DNA of 64,000 bases from VFMC01 sp044359565 (GTDB lineage Bacteria > Actinomycetota > Acidimicrobiia > Acidimicrobiales > Ilumatobacteraceae). Where the stretch lies: NCBI GenBank assembly GCA_044359565.1, contig JBIKLX010000003.1, forward strand, positions 1 to 64,000, read 5' to 3'. The stretch's first letter is position 1. The number at the start of each line of letters is the position of its first letter. Below are positions 1 through 8,521 of this stretch, one piece after another. The position numbers were made by a program, and so were the translations under genes. The notes under the pieces were generated by a model that did no database searches, had not been told where the DNA came from, and was given only the letters and a program-made list of their open reading frames with translations.

Positions 1-1
1 C

Positions 2-1414
2 GTCACCGCCCACACCGTGAGGGCAATCAGCGACGCAACGCACCGCTTCGTGCGCACGGCCCGGCACCCATCGGCACACCTCGTGCCCGACGCCGTGTCG
101 TTCGACGAGGTGTACGACGCCGCCGACACGTTCGACGATGTGTACGCCACCATCGTCGACCGCTTGGCCGATGCCGCCGCACAACACGGCGAGGTGCTGT
201 ACGCCGTGCCCGGCTCGCCTCTGGTGCTCGAACGCACCGTGCGCCTGCTGCGCGCCGACTCGCGAATAGCGTGCCGCATCCTGCCGGCCATGTCGTTCCT
301 CGACCTCGCCTGGCCGTTGCTCGGCATCGACCCGGTGGAAGCCGGGGTGCGGCTGATCGACGGCCACGAGTTCGCCACCGCGAGCGCCGGCTACGGCGGC
401 CCGATGCTGGTGGCCCACACCCACGCCAACTGGGTGCTCAGCGACATCAAGATCGCCGTCGACGCCACCGGCGACGAGCCAGTGGTCATCCTGCAACGCC
501 TCGGCACCATTGACGAGTGTGTCACCCACACCACGTGGGCCGATCTCGACCGCACCGTCGAGGCCGATCACCTCACCTGCGTGTACGTGCCCGGCCTGGC
601 CGCACCGTCGGGGGCCGACCTGGTGCGCTTCCACGAACTCACCCGCCTGCTGCGCGAGCGCTGCCCGTGGGACCAGGAGCAGACCCATCAGAGCCTGGTG
701 AAGTACCTGCTGGAGGAGACCTACGAGGTGGTCGACGCGCTGCACGCCCTCGACCCCGACGACCCCGCCACCGACGACGCGCTGGTCGAGGAACTCGGCG
801 ATCTGCTGTACCAGATCGAGTTCCACGCCGCGATCGCCGAGCAGGAGGGCCGCTTCACGATCGGTGATGTTGCCCGCTCGGTGCACGACAAGTTGGTGCG
901 CCGCCACCCGCACGTGTTCGGTGAGGTGGAGGTGAGCGGCGCCGACGAGGTGGTTGCCAACTGGGACGCCATCAAGCGGGCCGAGAAGCAGCGCACCAGC
1001 GTGTTCGAGGGCGTGGCCACCAGCCAGCCGTCGCTCAGCTACGCCTACGCCGTGCAGCGCAAGGCGGCCAAGATGGGCTTCGACTGGCCCGATGTGCACG
1101 GCGCCGTGCCGAAGATCGCCGAGGAGACCGCCGAGGTGCTGGCCGCAGCAGCGGCAGCCGACGCGGCCGACGACCCAGCCGTGTTCGACGAGGTGGGCGA
1201 CCTGCTGTTCGCTGTGGTGAACGTGTCCCGCCACCTCGGCGTCGAACCCGAGGCCGCGCTGCGCGCCGCGGTGCAGAAGTTCCGCCGCCGGTTCGAGCAC
1301 GTCGAACGCCTCGCGAGCCAGCGGTCGATCGAGTTACGCGGCAGCACGCTGGCGGTGCTCGACGCCCTGTGGGACGAAGCAAAGGCCACGGAACGCAACA
1401 CAGCCGCCGGGTAG
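2..1414 (+). CDS. mazG: MazG-family nucleoside triphosphate pyrophosphohydrolase with N-terminal methylase-like domain (5' partial)
   Basis: Hydrolyses (d)NTPs to the monophosphate and PPi, a housecleaning role in the cytoplasm. The frame is open from base 2, before the first GTG at 17, and the residues there (VRTARHP, SFDEVYDAADTFDDVY) match the inside of the YabN-type tetrapyrrole-methylase domain, so the true start lies left of the window. Two MazG domains follow: the first has CPWDQEQTHQSL, LLEETYE and EELGDLLYQ (about residues 215-300), the second KIAEETAEVL and FDEVGDLLF (about 345-420). The acidic EExxE/ExxD residues are the Mg ligands. The stop TAG is also the first half of the eno -10 box. 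Next to eno, as in many actinobacteria. Confidence 0.93.
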   Translation, partial: VTAHTVRAISDATHRFVRTARHPSAHLVPDAVSFDEVYDAADTFDDVYATIVDRLADAAAQHGEVLYAVPGSPLVLERTVRLLRADSRIACRILPAMSFLDLAWPLLGIDPVEAGVRLIDGHEFATASAGYGGPMLVAHTHANWVLSDIKIAVDATGDEPVVILQRLGTIDECVTHTTWADLDRTVEADHLTCVYVPGLAAPSGADLVRFHELTRLLRERCPWDQEQTHQSLVKYLLEETYEVVDALHALDPDDPATDDALVEELGDLLYQIEFHAAIAEQEGRFTIGDVARSVHDKLVRRHPHVFGEVEVSGADEVVANWDAIKRAEKQRTSVFEGVATSQPSLSYAYAVQRKAAKMGFDWPDVHGAVPKIAEETAEVLAAAAAADAADDPAVFDEVGDLLFAVVNVSRHLGVEPEAALRAAVQKFRRRFEHVERLASQRSIELRGSTLAVLDALWDEAKATERNTAAG

Positions 1415-1417
1415 CCT
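1412..1417 (+). promoter_or_regulatory. -10 box of a leaderless eno promoter
   Basis: TAGCCT ends 8 nt before the eno ATG and overlaps the mazG stop codon. No Shine-Dalgarno sequence precedes the ATG. Same layout as many other starts in the window. Confidence 0.5.
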
Positions 1418-1425
1418 CGGGACCC

Positions 1426-2703
1426 ATGAGCGAGATCGTTTCCGTCGTCGGCCGTGAGATCCTCGATTCGCGTGGCAACCCCACCGTCGAGGTAGAGGTC
1501 ACCCTCGACAGCGGCGCCACCGGCCGCGCTGCGGTGCCGTCGGGTGCCTCCACCGGCGAGCACGAGGCCGTCGAACTCCGCGACGGCGGCGAACGCTTCC
1601 TCGGCAAGGGCGTCCAGACGGCAGTCGGCTTCGTGAACAGCGAGATCGCCGATGTGTTGTTCGGCATCGACGCACTCGATCAGCGCTTCGTCGACGACAC
1701 GCTCGTCGCCCTCGACGGCACCGACAACAAGGCCCGCCTCGGCGCCAACGCCATCCTGGGCACCAGCCTGGCCGTGGCCAAGGCCGCGGCCGACGACCTC
1801 GGCCTGCCGCTGTACCGCTACGTCGGCGGTCCCAACGCGCACGTGTTGCCGGTGCCGATGATGAACGTGCTGAACGGTGGCGTGCATGCCGACAACAGCA
1901 TCGACATGCAGGAGTTCATGGTGATGCCGGTGGGCGCGCCCAGTTTCCGCGAGGCGCTGCGGTGGGGCACCGAGACCTACCACACCTTGAAGCAGGTGCT
2001 CCACGACCGCGGCCTCGCCACTGCCGTGGGCGATGAGGGCGGCTTCGCTCCCAACCTCGCCACCAACGAAGACGCCATCAAGGTGCTGATCGAAGCGATC
2101 GAGCGGGCCGGCTACACCCCGGGCGACGACATCGCCATCGCGCTCGACCCGGCCATGAGCGAACTCTTCCGCGACGGCAGCTACCACCTCGCCGGCGAGG
2201 GCAAGGTGCTCACCCCCGCCGAGATGGCCGGCTACTGGGAACGGCTCGTGGCCACGTACCCCATCGTCAGTATCGAAGACGGTATGGCCGAAGACGACTG
2301 GGACGGCTGGGCCGCGCTCTCCGGCGCGCTGCGCGACCGGGTGCAACTGGTGGGCGACGACCTGTTCGTCACCAATGTGGCCCGTTTGCAGATGGGCATC
2401 GACCGCAAGGTGGCCAACAGCGTGCTCGTGAAGGTGAACCAGATCGGCAGCCTCACGGAAACACTCGCCACGGTGGAACTGGCCACGATGCACGCCTACT
2501 CCAGCGTGATGAGCCACCGCAGCGGCGAGACCGAGGACGCCACCATCGCCGACCTGGCCGTGGCCACCAACTGCGGCCAGATCAAGACCGGGGCGCCAGC
2601 CCGCAGCGACCGTGTGGCCAAGTACAACCAGTTGCTGCGCATCGAGGAGCAACTCGGCGAACAGGCCGAGTTCCGCGGCCGCCGCGCCCTGGCGCCGCGC
2701 TGA
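1426..2703 (+). CDS. eno: Enolase
   Basis: Converts 2-phosphoglycerate to phosphoenolpyruvate in glycolysis; cytoplasmic, also a degradosome partner in some bacteria. 425 aa, normal family length. The sequence begins MSEIVSVVGREILDSRGNPTVEVEV as in the family (shown here in part: REILDSRGNPTVEV), with GASTGEHEA, the catalytic-site segments GDEGGFAPN, SIEDGMAEDDW and QLVGDDLFVTN, and SHRSGETEDA near the C-terminus. The ATG at 1426 is chosen over an upstream in-frame ATG at 1369 because the family starts here and a -10 box sits 8 nt upstream. Confidence 0.98.
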   Translation: MSEIVSVVGREILDSRGNPTVEVEVTLDSGATGRAAVPSGASTGEHEAVELRDGGERFLGKGVQTAVGFVNSEIADVLFGIDALDQRFVDDTLVALDGTDNKARLGANAILGTSLAVAKAAADDLGLPLYRYVGGPNAHVLPVPMMNVLNGGVHADNSIDMQEFMVMPVGAPSFREALRWGTETYHTLKQVLHDRGLATAVGDEGGFAPNLATNEDAIKVLIEAIERAGYTPGDDIAIALDPAMSELFRDGSYHLAGEGKVLTPAEMAGYWERLVATYPIVSIEDGMAEDDWDGWAALSGALRDRVQLVGDDLFVTNVARLQMGIDRKVANSVLVKVNQIGSLTETLATVELATMHAYSSVMSHRSGETEDATIADLAVATNCGQIKTGAPARSDRVAKYNQLLRIEEQLGEQAEFRGRRALAPR

Positions 2704-2758
2704 GTGCCTTTTGCTGCGACGAGTGCCTGTTGCTGCGCTGAGTGCCCGTTGCTGCGCA
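2702..2758 (+). repeat. Three tandem 19-bp repeats between eno and ftsB
   Basis: Copies begin at 2702, 2721 and 2740 with an exact 19-bp period. The unit is GAGTGCCtgTTGCTGCGct with changes only at the lower-case places. The first copy starts inside the eno stop codon, and a decayed fourth start (AAGTGACGG) follows at 2759. It does not fold into an obvious hairpin. Function unknown. Confidence 0.85.
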
Positions 2759-2801
2759 AAGTGACGGCGTTCGCGCGCATCGGCGTGCGAAACTGGCCGC
2801 C

Positions 2802-3332
2802 GTGAGCAGCGGATCGAAGACGACGAGCATCGCGCGCCCGCGCCGCGTGCCGGCTCGCGCATCGGGCGCGTCGGCGGCCGCGGGCCGCGACGACACGCTG
2901 TTCGGCGATCTCACCCGGCCCATCAGCGCCGACCGTCAACTCGTCACCCATCGGGGACGTCGCTGGATCCTCGGCCTCGGGGCACTCGCCGTGATGGCGG
3001 CGCTGCTGGCGGTGCTGTTCACCCTGCCGGTGAAGAACTACCTCCGCCAGCAGGAGCAGATCGAGCAGAAAGAGCAGGAGTTGGCGGTGCTCACCGCCGC
3101 CAACGAGCAGCTGGCGCGCGAGGTGGCCCGCCTGGAAACGGCCGACGGCGCCGCCGAGGCCGCCCGCTCGGAGCTCGGCGTGGTGCTGCCTGGCGAGAAC
3201 CGTGTGTCGGTGTTGCCGGGCGATGGTGCCCCTCTGCCGCTGCCCGCCGGATGGCCGTACGACGCCGTCGCCCAGATCGTCGCCGTGCGCACCATGCCGT
3301 TCAACGGCGGCGCACCCGCCACCGGCCCCTGA
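2802..3332 (+). CDS. ftsB: FtsB/DivIC-like septum formation initiator
   Basis: Bitopic divisome protein expected to link FtsL and FtsQ at the septum. 176 aa from GTG 2802. An in-frame GTG exists at 2742 but would read through the 19-bp repeats. A disordered basic N-terminus (about 1-50) leads to one membrane helix (WILGLGALAVMAALLAVLF, about 54-75). A coiled coil rich in Gln/Glu (QEQIEQKEQELAVLTAANEQ, about 80-115) follows, then a short Pro-rich tail. Position right after eno is the usual one for this family in actinobacteria. The long cytoplasmic N-terminus is common in this phylum. Confidence 0.82.
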   Translation: MSSGSKTTSIARPRRVPARASGASAAAGRDDTLFGDLTRPISADRQLVTHRGRRWILGLGALAVMAALLAVLFTLPVKNYLRQQEQIEQKEQELAVLTAANEQLAREVARLETADGAAEAARSELGVVLPGENRVSVLPGDGAPLPLPAGWPYDAVAQIVAVRTMPFNGGAPATGP

Positions 3333-3460
3333 GACGTCGTTCACCGGGCGGCGCCGACCCGGTCGACACAGGCCACATCGACCGGCTGCTGCACGGACGC
3401 CCCGGCTTGGCTAGTGTCGCCCTCACATCCGTCCGATCGTTCTGACACTGGGGGTTTCAC

Positions 3461-5761
3461 GTGGCCGGCAGCATCCTGGGTAACCGAGTTCTGCGCAAGG
3501 AAGATCCGAAGTTCCTCACCTCCGGCGGCATGTACGTCGACGACCTGCTCGACGAGCCGGCGCTCGCCAACGCAGCACACGTCACGTACGTACGCTCGGC
3601 AGTGGCCCACGGTGTGCTCACGGGCATCGACGTGTCCGACGCCCTCACCAAGCCGGGCGTCATCGCCATCCTCACCGCCGCCGATCTCGAGCTGCAGCCG
3701 GTGCCGTCGCCGTTCAACCCGATGGTGGCCCGTGGTCTGCTGGCCATCGACAAGGTGCGCTACGTCGGCGAGCCCATTGCGGCCATCATCACCGAGCGCG
3801 CCGATCAGGGCGAAGACGCCGCCGAGGCCGTCATCGTCGACATCGACGCTCTGCCCGCCGTGGTCGACATGGAAGAGGCGATGACCAGCAGCACCCTCAT
3901 CTACGAGGGCGCCGGCAGCAACGTCGTGTTCGACACCACCGTGCTCGGCATGCCCGAGAACAGCGGCGCCTCGTTCTTCGAGGGCTGCGAAGTGGTCAGC
4001 GGTCCGCACCGCTTCGTGAACCAGCGTGTTGCGCCCTGCCCGCTCGAAGTGCGCGGCTCGGCCGTCGCCTGGGTGGATGGTCGCCTGCACCAGTGGCTCA
4101 GCACCCAGGCTGCCCAGGGCGCGAAGGCCACCATCGTCGGCGCCAATGGCGTCGAGGCCGACCAGGTGCTCGTCATCGCCCCCGATGTGGGCGGCGGCTT
4201 CGGCGCCAAGATCAGCTGCTACGCCGAAGAGGCGCTGCTCGGTGTGCTGTCGAAGCGCGTCGGTCGCCCGCTGCGCTGGCGCGAGACCCGCAGCGAAAGC
4301 ATGATGTCGCTCGGCCACGGTCGCGCCCAGGTGCAGTACGTCACCATCGGTGGCACCCGCGACGGCAAGGTCACCCACTACCAGCTCCACGCGCTGCAGG
4401 ACTCGGGCTCGTTCGCCGAGATGGGCACCATCCTCGCCCCGTTCATGACCCGGCCGATGTCGAGCGCCGTGTACGACATCCCCAACATCGAGTGCCGCAC
4501 CACCAGCGTGGTCACCAACACCGCGCTCACCACCGCCTACCGCGGTGCCGGCCGTCCCGAGGCCACTGCGGCCGCCGAGCGGGCGATGGACCTGTTCGCC
4601 GCCGAGATCGGCAAAGACCCGGCCGAGGTGCGTCGCATGAACCTCATCGGCAAGTTCTCCGAGCCGTTCACCACCAAGATCGGCCAGACCTACGACGTGG
4701 GCGACTACGAGGGCGCGCTCGACAAGGCGCTCGCCGCCGCCGACTACACGGCGTTGCGTGCCGAGCAGGCCCGCCGCCGGGCAGCGGGCGACACCAAGCA
4801 GCTCGGTATCGGCGTGAGCGTGTACGTCGAGATCACCGGCGGTGTGGGCAGCGGCGAGCACGCCAAGATCGAGGTGCTCGACGACGGCCGCGCGGTCGTC
4901 TACACCGGCACCTCGCCCCACGGTCAGGGCCACGTCACGGCGTGGAGCATGCTCGCCCACGAGCAGACCGGTATCCCGATGGACAAGATCGACGTCGTGT
5001 GGGGCAACACCGACCTCGTCCCGCTGGGCGAGGGGACGATGGGCTCGCGCTCGCTGCAGCAGGGCGGCAACGCCGTGTTCCTGGCCGCTGCCGACCTGGT
5101 CGACAAGGCCCGCAAGGTTGCCGCTCGCATGCTCGAGGCCGACGAGGCCGACGTGGTGCTCGACAAGGACTCGGCCAGCTTCCACGTGTCGGGTGCACCC
5201 GCCATTGCCAAGTCGTGGGCCGACATCGCCGTGGCCGCCAAGGGCGACCCCGAGCTGCCCGAGGGCCTCGCCCACGCTGCGTACTACGCCGTCAGCGGCG
5301 CCACCTTCCCGTTCGGCGCCCACGTGGCCGTGGTCGAGGTCGACACCGAGACCGGTCAGGTGAAGCACCTCAAGCAGGTCGCCTGCGACGACGCCGGCCG
5401 GGTGCTGAACCCGATGCTGCTCGAGGGCCAGATCCACGGCGGCGTCGCTCAGGGCACCGCCCAGGCGCTGCTCGAGGAAGTGCGCTACGACAGCGACGGC
5501 AACCCCATCACCTCGAACCTCGCCGACTACGCCATGATCTCGGCTGCCGAGCTCGGCGACATCGAGGTCGTGCACATGGAGACGCCCACGTTCATCAACG
5601 CACTGGGTGCCAAGGGCATCGGCGAGAGCGGCACCATCGGCTCCACCCCTGCGGTGCAGTCGGCCGTCATCGATGCCGTCAGCCACCTCGGCGTGCGCCA
5701 CATCGACATGCCCACCACCGCCGAGCGCGTGTGGCGGGCCATCGCTGCCGCCCAGGGCTGA
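3461..5761 (+). CDS. coxL: Orphan molybdenum hydroxylase large subunit, form II CO-dehydrogenase-like
   Basis: Molybdopterin-cytosine-dinucleotide-binding catalytic subunit of the xanthine oxidase/aerobic CO dehydrogenase family, 766 aa. Starts with the family N-terminus (LGNRVLRKEDPKFLTSGG). It carries GGGFGAK near residue 245, the active-site loop AYRGAGR near 358 (form II; form I CoxL has AYRCSFR), and GIGESG near 719 holding the catalytic Glu. GTG at 3461 follows GGGGGTTT; a TAGTGT box lies at 3412-3417 with a leader of about 40 nt. No small (2Fe-2S) or medium (FAD) subunit gene flanks it; the nearest are in the coxSLM operon 5.6 kb downstream. Substrate cannot be told from sequence; form II proteins need not oxidise CO. 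Confidence 0.88.
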   Translation: MAGSILGNRVLRKEDPKFLTSGGMYVDDLLDEPALANAAHVTYVRSAVAHGVLTGIDVSDALTKPGVIAILTAADLELQPVPSPFNPMVARGLLAIDKVRYVGEPIAAIITERADQGEDAAEAVIVDIDALPAVVDMEEAMTSSTLIYEGAGSNVVFDTTVLGMPENSGASFFEGCEVVSGPHRFVNQRVAPCPLEVRGSAVAWVDGRLHQWLSTQAAQGAKATIVGANGVEADQVLVIAPDVGGGFGAKISCYAEEALLGVLSKRVGRPLRWRETRSESMMSLGHGRAQVQYVTIGGTRDGKVTHYQLHALQDSGSFAEMGTILAPFMTRPMSSAVYDIPNIECRTTSVVTNTALTTAYRGAGRPEATAAAERAMDLFAAEIGKDPAEVRRMNLIGKFSEPFTTKIGQTYDVGDYEGALDKALAAADYTALRAEQARRRAAGDTKQLGIGVSVYVEITGGVGSGEHAKIEVLDDGRAVVYTGTSPHGQGHVTAWSMLAHEQTGIPMDKIDVVWGNTDLVPLGEGTMGSRSLQQGGNAVFLAAADLVDKARKVAARMLEADEADVVLDKDSASFHVSGAPAIAKSWADIAVAAKGDPELPEGLAHAAYYAVSGATFPFGAHVAVVEVDTETGQVKHLKQVACDDAGRVLNPMLLEGQIHGGVAQGTAQALLEEVRYDSDGNPITSNLADYAMISAAELGDIEVVHMETPTFINALGAKGIGESGTIGSTPAVQSAVIDAVSHLGVRHIDMPTTAERVWRAIAAAQG

Positions 5762-5805
5762 TCCGCCCTCTCCACGCCAGACGAGGCTGTGGTCGCCGTT
5801 GCTTG

Positions 5806-5811
5806 TAGTGT
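5806..5811 (+). promoter_or_regulatory. -10 box of a leaderless promoter for the ABC-2 exporter
   Basis: TAGTGT, 7 nt before ATG 5819; no Shine-Dalgarno. Confidence 0.45.
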
Positions 5812-5818
5812 GCAACGG

Positions 5819-6847
5819 ATGACCGCAACCGACTCCCCCATTGTCGCGTCCGGTCTCGTCCGCCACTTCGGCTCCGACGGTTCGCTGGTGCGTGCGGTCG
5901 ACGGTGTCGACCTCGAAGTGCACCAGGGCGAGATCTTCGGACTCCTCGGCCCCAACGGTTCAGGCAAGAGCACCACGGTGCGCATGCTCACCACCCTGCT
6001 GCGTCCCACCGACGGTTCGGCCCGCGTGGCCGGCTTCGACGTGGTGCGCCAGGCCGACAGCGTGCGCCGCAGCATCGGCGTCGCCCTGCAAGACGCCGCG
6101 ATCGACCCGCTGATGACCGGCAACGAGCTGCTCGAACTGCAGGCCGTGCTGTACGGCATCGCCCCAGCCGCGGTGCGTCGCCGCGCCGACGAGTTGCTCG
6201 AGCGGGTGGGACTCACCGCCGCGGCCGATCGCCGGGTGGGCACCTACTCCGGCGGTATGCGCCGCCGCCTCGACCTGGCGCTGTCGCTCATCCACCAGCC
6301 CACCGTGCTGTTCCTCGACGAACCCACCACCGGCCTCGACCCGATGAGCCGCATCACGCTGTGGGACGAGGTGCGCCGCCTCAACCGCGAGGGCACCACC
6401 GTGCTGCTCACCACGCAGTACCTCGAGGAGGCCGACCAGTTGGCCGATCGGGTCGCCATCATCGACCGCGGCAAGATCGTCAAGCTGGGCACCCCCACCG
6501 AACTCAAGGCCGAGGTGGGTGCCCCTACCCTGCAGATCTCGGTCACCCCGGCCGAAGCCGACGGGGCGAAGACGGTGCTGGCCCGCTTCGGCGAACTGCG
6601 GCCCACACCGGAGGGCACCCTCGGGGTCGGCCTTCCCGGCGGCGCCGGTCAGGTGACCGAGGTGGTGCGCGCCCTCGACGATGCAGGTATCGCCATCCAC
6701 CACCTCGAACTGAACGAGCCCAGCCTCGACGATGTGTTCGCCGAGGCCACGGGCCACCGACTCGAGGGCGACGATGGCGGCAACGCGCCGGTGTCCGACG
6801 ACGCCCCGGCCGAGAGCGGCAAGCGCCGCCGGCGGGGCCGGCGATGA
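5819..6847 (+). CDS. ABC-2 type exporter ATP-binding protein (DrrA family)
   Basis: Nucleotide-binding subunit of a drug or lipid exporter. 342 aa. Walker A GPNGSGKST near residue 45, signature YSGGMRRRLDLA near 142, Walker B VLFLDEPTTGLDP near 163, and an H-loop replaced by LTTQYLEEADQ typical of the DrrA group, where Gln takes the switch position. The C-terminal domain ends in a very basic tail (GKRRRRGRR). First gene of a three-gene operon; its stop overlaps the next start (ATGA). ATG 5819 is preferred over GTG 5789 because a -10 box sits 7 nt upstream. Substrate unknown. Confidence 0.92.
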   Translation: MTATDSPIVASGLVRHFGSDGSLVRAVDGVDLEVHQGEIFGLLGPNGSGKSTTVRMLTTLLRPTDGSARVAGFDVVRQADSVRRSIGVALQDAAIDPLMTGNELLELQAVLYGIAPAAVRRRADELLERVGLTAAADRRVGTYSGGMRRRLDLALSLIHQPTVLFLDEPTTGLDPMSRITLWDEVRRLNREGTTVLLTTQYLEEADQLADRVAIIDRGKIVKLGTPTELKAEVGAPTLQISVTPAEADGAKTVLARFGELRPTPEGTLGVGLPGGAGQVTEVVRALDDAGIAIHHLELNEPSLDDVFAEATGHRLEGDDGGNAPVSDDAPAESGKRRRRGRR

Positions 6848-7665
6848 CCGCTGTGACGGCACCGGTGGGTGCGGCCACGCCGGCGCGGAACGGCTCGTTC
6901 TGGCGCCAGACCGCAGCCATGTCGCGCCGCTCCATCCTGGCCTTCGTCCGTCAGCCGGCGCTCGTCATCCCCTCGCTCATCTTCCCGCTGTTCTTCGCCG
7001 CGCTGGGCTCGTCGTCGTTCAGCAAGGCCACGTCGCTCCCGGGCTTTCCTGAGGTCGACTCGTTCCTCGACTTCTCGCTCGCCGGCAGCATCGTGCAGGG
7101 CGTGCTGTTCGGCAGCGTCACGGGCGGCGCCGCGCTGGCCACCGACATCGAGGCGGGGTTCTTCGACCGCCTGCTCGCCTCGCCCACCTCGCGGGTTGGC
7201 ATCCTGCTCGGCCGCCTCGCCGGAGCCGCGGCCTTCGGGGCGTTCCAGACGGTGTTCTTCATCGTGGTGCTGCTGCCCTTCGGGGTGAGCATCAAGTCGG
7301 GCATCATCGGCTTCCTCGCCATCGTGCTGTCGGGTGCCCTCACGGGCATGGCCTTCGGCGGATTCGCAGCGGCGATGGGGTTGAAGACCGGTTCGTCCGA
7401 GGCGGTGCAGGGCAGCTTCCCTCTGCTGTTCATCGCCTTGTTCCTGTCGAGCGCGTTCTTCCCGCGCGAGACGATGACCGGCGTGTACGGCCACATCGCC
7501 GATCTCAACCCGATCTCGTACCTCGTCGAGGGCATCCGCGGCCTCACGATCGATTCGCTGTCGGCCACCAACCTCGCCGAGGCGCTGCTCATCCCGGTGG
7601 CCATCGGCATCGTCTCGATCGGCATCGCCCTGCGGGCACTCAACGGTCGACTGGCGGCACGATGA
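6844..7665 (+). CDS. ABC-2 type exporter permease (first)
   Basis: Integral membrane subunit of the exporter, 273 aa, with about six hydrophobic helices after a short cytoplasmic N-terminus (PALVIPSLIFPLFFAALG is the first). Contains the ABC-2 family stretch EAGFFDRLLASPTSR and ends with helices around NPISYLVEGIRGL. Starts at the ATGA overlap with the ATPase gene and its own stop overlaps the second permease in the same way. The two permeases would form a heterodimer with a DrrA homodimer. Confidence 0.9.
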   Translation: MTAVTAPVGAATPARNGSFWRQTAAMSRRSILAFVRQPALVIPSLIFPLFFAALGSSSFSKATSLPGFPEVDSFLDFSLAGSIVQGVLFGSVTGGAALATDIEAGFFDRLLASPTSRVGILLGRLAGAAAFGAFQTVFFIVVLLPFGVSIKSGIIGFLAIVLSGALTGMAFGGFAAAMGLKTGSSEAVQGSFPLLFIALFLSSAFFPRETMTGVYGHIADLNPISYLVEGIRGLTIDSLSATNLAEALLIPVAIGIVSIGIALRALNGRLAAR

Positions 7666-8480
7666 CCACCACCTCGCTCTCCCCCACCGCGTACGACAGC
7701 GAGCAGGCACCGGGCGGCACGCTGCTGCGCTCGTCGTGGGTCATCGCCATTCGTGGTCTGCGCTCCATCCGTCGCCTGCCGTCGGCCTTCATCCCCTCGC
7801 TGGTGATGCCCATCTTCCAGGCGGTCGCGTTCAGCGGCACCTTCTACGCCATCACCAAGGTGCCCGGCTTCCCCACCGACAAGGCCATCAACTGGTTCCT
7901 ACCCCTCGGTTGCCTGATGGGCGCCGGGTTCGCCGGCGTGGGCCTCGGGTTCAGCACCGTGCGCGATCTCGAGACCGGCTTCTACGACCGACTGCGCATG
8001 GCGCCGTCGCCGGGCTTCACGCAGATCCTCGGTCCGCTCATGCTGTGCTGGATGCGCGTGCTCATCGTCGTCGGCACGGTGCTGGGCGTGGGCCTGTTGC
8101 TGGGCGCCCGCCCCGTCGACTGGGTGCTCGGCGTCCTGGCCCTGCTCGTCGCGTGCCTCGGCGTAGCGACGATCTCGGCAGGTTGGGGCTTGGGGCTCGC
8201 GTTCGTCTTCCGCGACATGCGCGGTGCGGCGCTGATGCAGCTCACCTTGTTCAATGCGCTGTTCCTCACCGACGCCCAGTCGCCGCTGTCGCTGATGACG
8301 GGTTGGCTGCACACCGTGGCCCGCTACAACCCGTTCACCTACATCCTGCGCCTCGGCCGCCAAGGCTTCCTGCAGGGCGTCAGTTGGCACGACACGTGGG
8401 GCGGGCTGGTGGCCATCGTGGTGCTCAGCGCGCTCACCCTCACCTTCGCCCACCGCAAGCAGCGCTCGCTCGACGGCTGA
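7662..8480 (+). CDS. ABC-2 type exporter permease (second)
   Basis: Partner permease, 272 aa, about six membrane helices. Shares the layout of the first permease (SAFIPSLVMPIFQAVAF first helix, ETGFYDRLRMAPSPGF loop, NPFTYILRLGRQGF near the last helices). Start ATG 7662 overlaps the previous stop (ATGA). The tail ends with Lys/Gln/Arg (FAHRKQRSLDG), facing the cytoplasm. Confidence 0.9.
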   Translation: MTTTSLSPTAYDSEQAPGGTLLRSSWVIAIRGLRSIRRLPSAFIPSLVMPIFQAVAFSGTFYAITKVPGFPTDKAINWFLPLGCLMGAGFAGVGLGFSTVRDLETGFYDRLRMAPSPGFTQILGPLMLCWMRVLIVVGTVLGVGLLLGARPVDWVLGVLALLVACLGVATISAGWGLGLAFVFRDMRGAALMQLTLFNALFLTDAQSPLSLMTGWLHTVARYNPFTYILRLGRQGFLQGVSWHDTWGGLVAIVVLSALTLTFAHRKQRSLDG

Positions 8481-8521
8481 TCCCGTCTCGGGGCGCGATC
8501 GACGGCGATACCCTCGCCGCC

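Noticed and set aside
3341..5923. 860-codon open frame on the minus strand opposite the orphan coxL
   Set aside because: It mirrors a well-supported gene and its product has no recognisable motif; long antisense frames are expected at this GC content.
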